DNA of 64,000 bases from Fennellomyces sp. T-0311. Lineage: Eukaryota; Mucoromycota; Mucoromycetes; Mucorales; Lichtheimiaceae. Positions within the stretch are counted from its first letter, which is position 1; each line of letters begins with the position of its first letter. The stretch spans positions 243,320 through 307,319 of the forward strand of contig JALLLT010000048.1 in assembly GCA_025266875.1 (NCBI GenBank). Reading direction: 5' to 3'. Under the pieces are notes generated by a model, which was not told the DNA's origin, made no database searches, and saw only the letters and a list, made by a program, of their open reading frames with translations. Below, piece after piece: positions 57,616-64,000 of this stretch. The translations under genes and the position numbers were made by a program.

Positions 57616-58977
57616 TTTGTTTTAGTGGGCCGAGAAAGAAACTGATTCTGGACGCAAGGTAACGCTTTTTTTTTAAAAAAAAATTGGCTTCGTTCCCAGG
57701 GCAACCCACATGATTTTTCCTTTGGGACTGCCCATCTCTTTGTATCTCGTTTTTTTTTAGGTCCGCTTTTTTATGTGTTCAAAAAAGAACGCTTCTTGAT
57801 GCTCTTTGATTTCATTTTAATCCATATCCTGCTGCTGCTACTTGTCATCATGTAATAAATCGTATTATTAGAATGTGCGCGTTGAGTCCGACAAAAAGAT
57901 GCCATACGGTTTTTGGACAAGTGAGAACGTGTCTTTTTTGCAACAATGCTGACCGACAAAAAATGAATCAAAAGTATTCGGCTTGATCTTCAAGAGTGTA
58001 ACAGTCATACCAAATCGAGCGATATAAATATTAGTTACCATGGCTAACCATTTGCGCATGTGGATGTCCCAACTAACGTGAAAAAACGCCTCATTTCTTG
58101 TGGAACAACGAAGAAATCGATGCATGCAGTATCTTTTTAAAATAGCTGTGCAGAAAATGGATGGAATAACGAACAAAAGGCGCGCACGGACATTGCCTTA
58201 TCGGCTCAAAACAAACATACTGCGCTCTGCATATTCTGGAGTACCAAGGGTAGATCGTGGTGACTTGATGCAACCTTTGTTCTGTCATCTCTGGAGCGAT
58301 TTTTTTTCGTCTCAAGAGTTATTATTAGGTCCTTATTAATTGTACTTTCCCAGGGCTCATGACATTTCGATTATTCTTGAATAAGAGTAGAGGTGATGCA
58401 AGCATTCAAGGCAAGATGCATGAGCTGCAAGAAAAATGTGAATTGTAAGTAGTAGTGATGGTGAATGTATCGTAACCTGCATCCCTCAGAAGCTATTGAG
58501 TAATATTATGCATGCAGAAGGTTACCCTTTTATATTCCTGTGTATTACCTGCATACTGGCCACACAAAATGTTTGGGTAGCACGATTTGCATATGCCATC
58601 AATGCCAAACCCGACGCAGCTCCTAAAAAGCAATGGCCCTCTTGGCAGATTCGACTAGCCTTGCTTGGACTCACCACAAGAGATACGTATCCATAATGAA
58701 ATGAATTACTTCGTGGGAAGCAATCGCCTGGTTCCTCTTCTAGTAAAGAAACAGTTTTGCATGTGCAAAGAAGAGCAGCCGAGATTCGCAGGAACATTCG
58801 TTGCTCGACAATGGACGAGACTACATATAGATTTGACAGGTAACGGACCAGAAAAGACCACTAGCTGTTGGATTTAAACACAACTTTATTATTATTATTG
58901 AAAAGAAATGCACAACAAACAAACTAGAGGAACTACGTATATTATTAGGCTTCTCGCACAAAATGTAAAACTTTTTT
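57616..58977. other. Intergenic, 1.4 kb, no supported gene
   Basis: Poly-T and poly-A rich near 57665-57760. Frames at 58396 (MQAFKARCMSCKKNV, with CxxC) and 58496-58875 on both strands could not be joined into a gene: every acceptor tried after the 58445 donor creates a stop. Possibly an eroded gene. Confidence 0.35.
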
Positions 58978-60261
58978 TTATGGGATGATATCCAAGACTT
59001 TCTCTACAGCCCCACCACCACCACCGCAAATCTCCCTGTAATCGCAGTTGAGCAATGGCTTTACAATATTCTGAAACGTTTCATAGGGACACGCTTCGGT
59101 GTCACAGCCAGGGAGAACGGTCGGCACTTCCGAAAGCAGTATGCGAACGAATTTGTCCTTGGTTCCTTTCTTTGTCAACAACTGAAACATGACATTGGCA
59201 CCGTACATGTCATCCTCGGAAGTTCGGAACTTGCGGTTGTCAATCTTGTCTTGGGGCACATTGGCGGTCAATTTGAAATCGTCTTTGTGGATCCCAAGCC
59301 GTGCCTCCAATGGCAACACTGTCATGGAATGACCGTTTTTGATTGACAAGCGAGGACCTTGTCTTCCTTGGACAACGGTATCAATATCGGCAACAATTTC
59401 CTTGAGCAAGTCGCACGGCAGCTTGGGATTGATTTCGGCCGTGTACGAGTACTTGTACGCATACTTGATATCAAACGAGTATTCCGAAATGGCATAGTCT
59501 TCTTTGGTCAACAGTGCGCAAAACGTGTTGGTTCTTTGATAAATCGATGCTTCATACGCGCACGAAAGCGAAATGGCATACACATCCTCCGCGGTCAATG
59601 CCACACCAAGATCCTTGTTCAAACGCTCAGCACTGGGCGGATATGCCTTATTGATATACTCATTCATTGCCTTTTTCGGATTCTTGCCTATTTCTTCATC
59701 GTATGCGGGACAATCGCCTGCCAGATGGATCGTGGTGTCTTGACCGGGGTGGACTTTGGTCAACGCAATCTCGCTGCCAAAGAATCCTCGGGTAAATGCG
59801 TTGGCAGACCGAGTCGTGCGTTCGTAATCGCTGGCAATGTTCTTTACATTGTCTTTGCCGGTTATCTTGGCGTATTTCTTGCCCATCCGAACACCGATTT
59901 TGTATACATCTTGTTCGCCGTTGTCTGTCAACATATCAAACTTGTCGTTGGGATAGTCGTCAGGATTGAATTGGTTGGCCCACGCAACCGTGTTGTTTTT
60001 GCTGCTTTTCAAAATGTTGGCCAGTCTGATCATGTCTTCCTTGTCGCCTTGGTTGGGATACCGAATACCGTGTCGGAACACAAGTTGGATTTGCTCAAGA
60101 TCGTATTCCTGAAGAATGGGATCACTGTTGCCACCAGCCGCGCCATGGTTGTATGGAGATCGGGCACCCAGGTGACGAGCCACCCAGTCGTAGTCGTAAT
60201 TGTACGCGGCAGCGAGTGTGGTAAAAAAGAAAAGTAATAGAAACTCGTACAAAAAGTGCAT
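58978..60261 (-). CDS. Histidine phosphatase, MINPP/phytase-like, secreted
   Basis: Intronless, 427 aa from the chosen ATG. Histidine acid phosphatase of branch 2: VFRHGIRYPNQGD carries the nucleophilic His, and KNGHSMTVLP the second His region, closest to multiple inositol-polyphosphate phosphatases. It would release phosphate from inositol phosphates or other esters. The N-terminus MHFLYEFLLLFFFTTLAAA is a signal peptide; several Asn glycosylation sites follow. An ATG 33 nt upstream (60294) lies only a few bases from a TATA element and is un­likely to be in the mRNA. A Gly run (CGGGGGAVEK) marks the end. Confidence 0.85.
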   Translation of the reverse strand: MHFLYEFLLLFFFTTLAAAYNYDYDWVARHLGARSPYNHGAAGGNSDPILQEYDLEQIQLVFRHGIRYPNQGDKEDMIRLANILKSSKNNTVAWANQFNPDDYPNDKFDMLTDNGEQDVYKIGVRMGKKYAKITGKDNVKNIASDYERTTRSANAFTRGFFGSEIALTKVHPGQDTTIHLAGDCPAYDEEIGKNPKKAMNEYINKAYPPSAERLNKDLGVALTAEDVYAISLSCAYEASIYQRTNTFCALLTKEDYAISEYSFDIKYAYKYSYTAEINPKLPCDLLKEIVADIDTVVQGRQGPRLSIKNGHSMTVLPLEARLGIHKDDFKLTANVPQDKIDNRKFRTSEDDMYGANVMFQLLTKKGTKDKFVRILLSEVPTVLPGCDTEACPYETFQNIVKPLLNCDYREICGGGGGAVEKVLDIIP

Positions 60262-60297
60262 TTTTAAGAAACAAGGTAAGAAAAAGAAATACATCTC

Positions 60298-60304
60298 TTA
60301 TATA
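60298..60304 (-). promoter_or_regulatory. TATA box of MINPP-like gene
   Basis: TATATAA on the minus strand, 37 bp upstream of the preferred ATG (60261) and 4 bp from the alternative one (60294). This decides the start. Confidence 0.45.
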
Positions 60305-62538
60305 CGGCGAGTGACGATAAACACTAATCTCCTTTTTCTTCCAAAAACGGTAAGTCCGCTGCAGCATGATCGAAAGAAACGAGAGGCGGGACAAGAGAGG
60401 GGTCTTTTGTCGGTCATAGAGAACGTTTGGTTGTGTATGTAATTGTATCAGCGAGTTGTAACGAAGCATGATATTTCCTGGCGTTTCTACTGGCCTATTT
60501 TGGCGTATACCACCCCCTCTCTTTCTAAATAAACTTGGACGGGAGAGGCATTGCGCCGTACAGCTAGTTGGAGCTAATTAAGCGTTTGCATTGTCGTTGC
60601 TTTTCTCATATGTATGAAGCCCCCATCAACGCGCCAAAAATAAGAAAGTATACCGTATTAAGGGGGTTTCAAGGGCTAAAGTGTGGCCAGAGAAGCCACA
60701 AAAATATATATCCCAAGGTTTGGCATGCATAACGCTACTAGCTAGAATGCATGCGGGCGTAGCAACGCCAAAATATATCATTCTCTTTTGCACACACACA
60801 CACACATATATATACACGATATTATTTTTTACTTTTCAAAACAAAAAAAGCTATATATCACAAGTGTAGGGGATAGCTTGGAGTTCAGGAAAAGCAGGAT
60901 GCTTTCTACAGATACGAAACTGCCGGCTTCTCTCCTTATTTCTCGAGTTGTCAGCGGAAGAGAGCACTGACATTCAGGTTGAATGAATCATTACCCCTCT
61001 TGATGAGTTCCTGACGGGAAAAACGGAAATGCCCCTAACTGTTAACGTGGAAGTGGTATAGAGGAATAATGAGATCGAGAAGCAACCCCGATAGCTTAGG
61101 GGTGAAAACTTTGAGTAAGCAGATGGCCGCAAACTGAGAGTATACCTTGTCCTCGTGTTGGACTAGAGCAATTAGTCTATTTAAGCTATTGCTTTTAATT
61201 ATTTGCAATGCGTTTTTTGGGCATTGATATGGTACCAATGCGTATGGTTAGATCATGTCGTTGTCTTGCACTCGCAAAAAATTAGGCACGGATATTTTGC
61301 CAAAGAGTACCTGTTTATTATTGTATGCAGGTCGATAAAAATCGACATGATATTTCTACTTTGTTTGTTTTCATTTATCTCTTGCCGTTACATAGCATAT
61401 GCAACATGACAAACGCTTCGCAGGTTCAAGAACAAACACATACGTATGCAATACTTTGTCTTGGAACATAACGTTACGCCACGGTTTATTCCAAGATTTC
61501 AGTATTATCATCAGAGTTAAAAAAAAGAAAGCCTAGATTTCGTTGTAGTGGCACTCCTATAATTTCTTTTCTTTGTGGATCTATACCTTATCTATATATT
61601 TAAGTATGATAGGTCAACCAGGTCTATATGTCGCTCATTATAATCAAAGAATGATCATTCTCGTATGGCTTGAACCTCCTGCAGTCCCTTTCTCGGTCAA
61701 CTCGGATGTATGGTTGTTGTACCTGCAGCGGACCACCTAGAACCGCCTCTTATTTATACTCATCAGGTTCCACTCAAACGGCAGCATTGTAATGTACGTA
61801 TGGATTTACGAAAAACTCGCACCAACAAGCTTTGTTATCTAAAACCATACACTAAAGCGACAGTAAACTGTGTACTATAATTAAGAGAAATGACGTACAC
61901 ACGTACGTAATTCTGAAAATCTGTGGCTATATAAAAGATGAGTAACCCGTGAAACGCCCTGAGTATGGCTGATGATGTATACCTGGGGTCAACTCCTTTG
62001 GCTTGGTTTACTTGACCTTACCCCCTTCGTCCACCGCCGCCGCCGCCCCCATAGTCGCCACACTCTACTCTATCGGTCTATACGGATCGTTTAGATCCAT
62101 TGTGATAGAAATTAACTGCGCATAGGAAACAAGTGAATAGGTACTAGTTATGCACAAAATGTCTTTGAGTAATCAGCTTCACCCTGACGAGGACAAATCC
62201 GTCTGTTTTTGAACGTGTGTGGGTTCTACAAAGGTCGGATATACTCTCCGGCTTGCATCTTCTGCTAACGTGTAATCGTCTCCGCAAACATCTCCCTTTC
62301 CCCAAACCTTTTGACTTCCGTCGACTCCTATCTTGATGCAGCTACGTAGACTACTTTTTTTTTTGAAAGTAGTGAAAATAACTTTCGAACGACGCAATTG
62401 TTGGAGGTTGTGGCAGGATGCATGGAAAAAAAGCAGCCATTGTTTACCGCGTTTCAAATTCACTGCATATGCAAACTCTGTCAGAATGTCATGCGTACGC
62501 GGAAAAAAGAAGGGTGACAGAAAACAAATATTGATATA
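60305..62538. other. Intergenic, 2.2 kb, with CA/TA microsatellite
   Basis: A (CA)n(TA)n tract lies at 60791-60816. A GC-rich CCG run is at 62031-62049. A 94-codon minus-strand frame at 62179-62463 has a plausible ending (GDDYTLAEDASRRVYPTFVE) but no family and no splice partner. No gene supported. Confidence 0.4.
60791..60816. repeat. (CA)n/(TA)n microsatellite
   Basis: CACACACACACACACA followed directly by TATATATATA. Simple repeat, no gene overlap. Confidence 0.8.
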
Positions 62539-64000
62539 TTAAAAATTACAATGATAAGCAACAGCAGCGATCGCTCCTGCTATTACAAAAATGACCATCC
62601 ACGAGTTCCTGTCAGATTGATTCCACTGCTTTCGTCGGTTTTGCCAAAGGTCATACTCCTGGTGGGTGTCATGGTCAGGTATGACATCCACCAATAAATA
62701 CGCATGGTCACTTGCGCTATAATCCTCGTTACCGCGTGATCGATCGATAACTTGCATGCAACGTAGAAGCGTCCAATCCAGCTTTGCCTTGAACAATCCA
62801 AAATAATCCGGATTCTCCAATGTCACTTGATCCACAGGCCACGGATCATAAAATCCGGGATTACGCGCCTTTTTCAATACATCCATACTGAATCCGCTGC
62901 CAAGTGTATAAAGCGCCGGGAATCGTTTGATCAAAATCCAGGGTATCCAGGCGAACCATCCTGCTGTGGCCAATCGGGCATTGATGGGGCCATCATTTTC
63001 ATGAAACGCAAATACGCGGCGGTCCCACCATTTACTTTCGGATTCGCCTATGCTTAGGTATCTATACCTGTCGGTGGCATATTTCGATGCCAACCGAGCG
63101 ATCGAATGCGCCATGGTATTCAAATCGCCACAGATGATTTGGTGGGGATATTCTTCTTTGTGTTTCGATGCATCTTGGAAGATTTCGGAGAAGCTGGCAA
63201 CTCTATCAATAATGCCGGTGAACACCTGCAAAAAAAAGAAAAGAATCACGCGTTTAGGTGTGTACTTGTTTTCCTTGGGATAAACAAACCTCCAGATGTA
63301 AACAATAACAAAGTACTGGTGGAAGGTCGGGTGCACGGACTGTGGCGGCTAGACTGTACCGACGTCTAATTGTACTAATAAATACCAGTTTTTTTTTGCG
63401 GGTTGAATATATATATATTACCCTTTACGCGGTTCACGCAATCTGTCACCATGGCGGTCCCAGTCGAAACCGTGATATTGATGCTCGATGACTCTGAAAT
63501 CGATATCGTATTTGGAAAGTATGGCATTACCATGGATACCACCGCCCTAAAATTTCAAAAAAAGCATTGATATGGAGTTTTTTGCAAATAAAGACCAAAG
63601 ACCCACCTGATCGCGCTCTCGTCGAATAGGACTTTCAAGTTCCTCAAACTCGCATACAAAACCTCCCTTCACGCCCAATGACTTGCATAATTCGAGCATA
63701 TGGTTACGACTTTGTGAGCGTTTGCAGCCAATGTCAATCTCCTGCAGTACAATGACATGAGCATCAAGTTGTTTCAATGTCGCAATGATGGCTTGCGATT
63801 CTTTTTTTATGGTTTATTTGTTAGCGCCAAGACCTTTCAACTAAAATAGCATTGTTACCGTAATTCCGTTCGATATTCCATTGCAGGATCTTTAGCGATC
63901 GGACTGGTTCGACGCGGGCATTCAAAGGGCGAAAGTCATACGTAAGGAGTTCGCCTGGTTTCGTGTCCATTGGAAAGGAAGCATGGGTCCACGCAAATCC
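62539..64000 (-). CDS. Tail-anchored endonuclease/exonuclease/phosphatase-family protein, 5' end missing
   Basis: Model: exons >64000-63859, 63800-63607, 63546-63422, 63365-63290, 63225-62539; 407 aa in the window, start beyond the right edge. Metal-dependent EEP-fold phosphodiesterase: LKILQWNIERN, VIVLQEIDIG, GGIHGNAILSKYDI, LCYCLHLEVFTG, IICGDLNTMAH (GDLN) and SASDHAYLLVDV (SDH with catalytic His). The last 20 residues, MVIFVIAGAIAAVAYHC, form one hydrophobic helix at the very C-terminus, so the protein should be tail-anchored with the catalytic part in the cytosol. Substrate (RNA, DNA, phosphoinositide or sphingolipid) cannot be told. Introns are 57-64 nt. Confidence 0.85.

Noticed and set aside
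59359..60237. Long plus-strand frame (292 codons) opposite the phosphatase gene
   Set aside because: Shadow of a complete histidine phosphatase on the minus strand; no domain of its own.

Overview
The window is nuclear DNA of an early-diverging fungus, most likely a member of the Mucoromycota (Mucorales-like). The genes carry many short GT-AG introns (about 45-160 nt), have TATA boxes close to the ATG, and encode typical fungal products: a hexose permease, a Rom2-type RhoGEF, a Pap1/Yap1-class bZIP, a TGL-type patatin lipase and TVP38. Genus is inferred, not proven. No rRNA, tRNA or CRISPR array was seen. Nearly all multi-exon models below were built by hand from splice signals and phase; summed lengths close in frame.

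Layout. 1-0.6 kb: 3' end of a plant/bacterial-type 2-isopropylmalate synthase. 2.5-8.8 kb: a Rieske-domain protein, a hexose transporter, mitochondrial HTD2 and a divergently transcribed 197-aa protein. 10.4-11.6 kb: a MAPK-phosphatase-like DSP. 11.6-16.5 kb: an AT-rich island with a decayed copy of an MFS drug transporter, followed by the intact paralogue at 16.5-18.5 kb. 19.0-21.5 kb: a TGL4/5-like patatin lipase. 21.6-24.7 kb: gene-poor AT-rich DNA. 24.7-32.1 kb: a RhoGEF (DEP-DH-PH-CNH) and, on the same strand, a WW-WW-MyTH4-RhoGAP. 33.7-37.5 kb: an FY-rich (FYRN/FYRC) nuclear protein, a BRI3-like membrane protein and TVP38. 37.5-42.5 kb: an AT-rich island with a 653-bp inverted-repeat-bounded element and a previously unlabelled gene with a degenerate RNase H fold. 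43.5-52.9 kb: two UNC-93-type MFS paralogues with identical intron positions, separated by an AT-rich block holding a broken RecQ-like helicase. 53.5-54.8 kb: bZIP factor. 55.8-57.6 kb: a single-pass membrane protein resembling periplasmic binding proteins. 59.0-60.3 kb: a MINPP-like histidine phosphatase. 62.5-64.0 kb: a tail-anchored endonuclease/exonuclease/phosphatase-family protein, cut by the window end.

Themes. Cell-wall and polarity signalling is represented by adjacent positive and negative Rho regulators plus a DSP. Nutrient handling is represented by the sugar permease, phosphatases, lipase and transporters. AT-rich islands between gene blocks collect relics (MFS pseudogene, helicase pseudogene, inverted-repeat element). 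The most unusual items are the RNase H-like protein that seems to have lost most catalytic acids, the element beside it, the regulatory-domain-less LeuA and the PBP-like surface protein.
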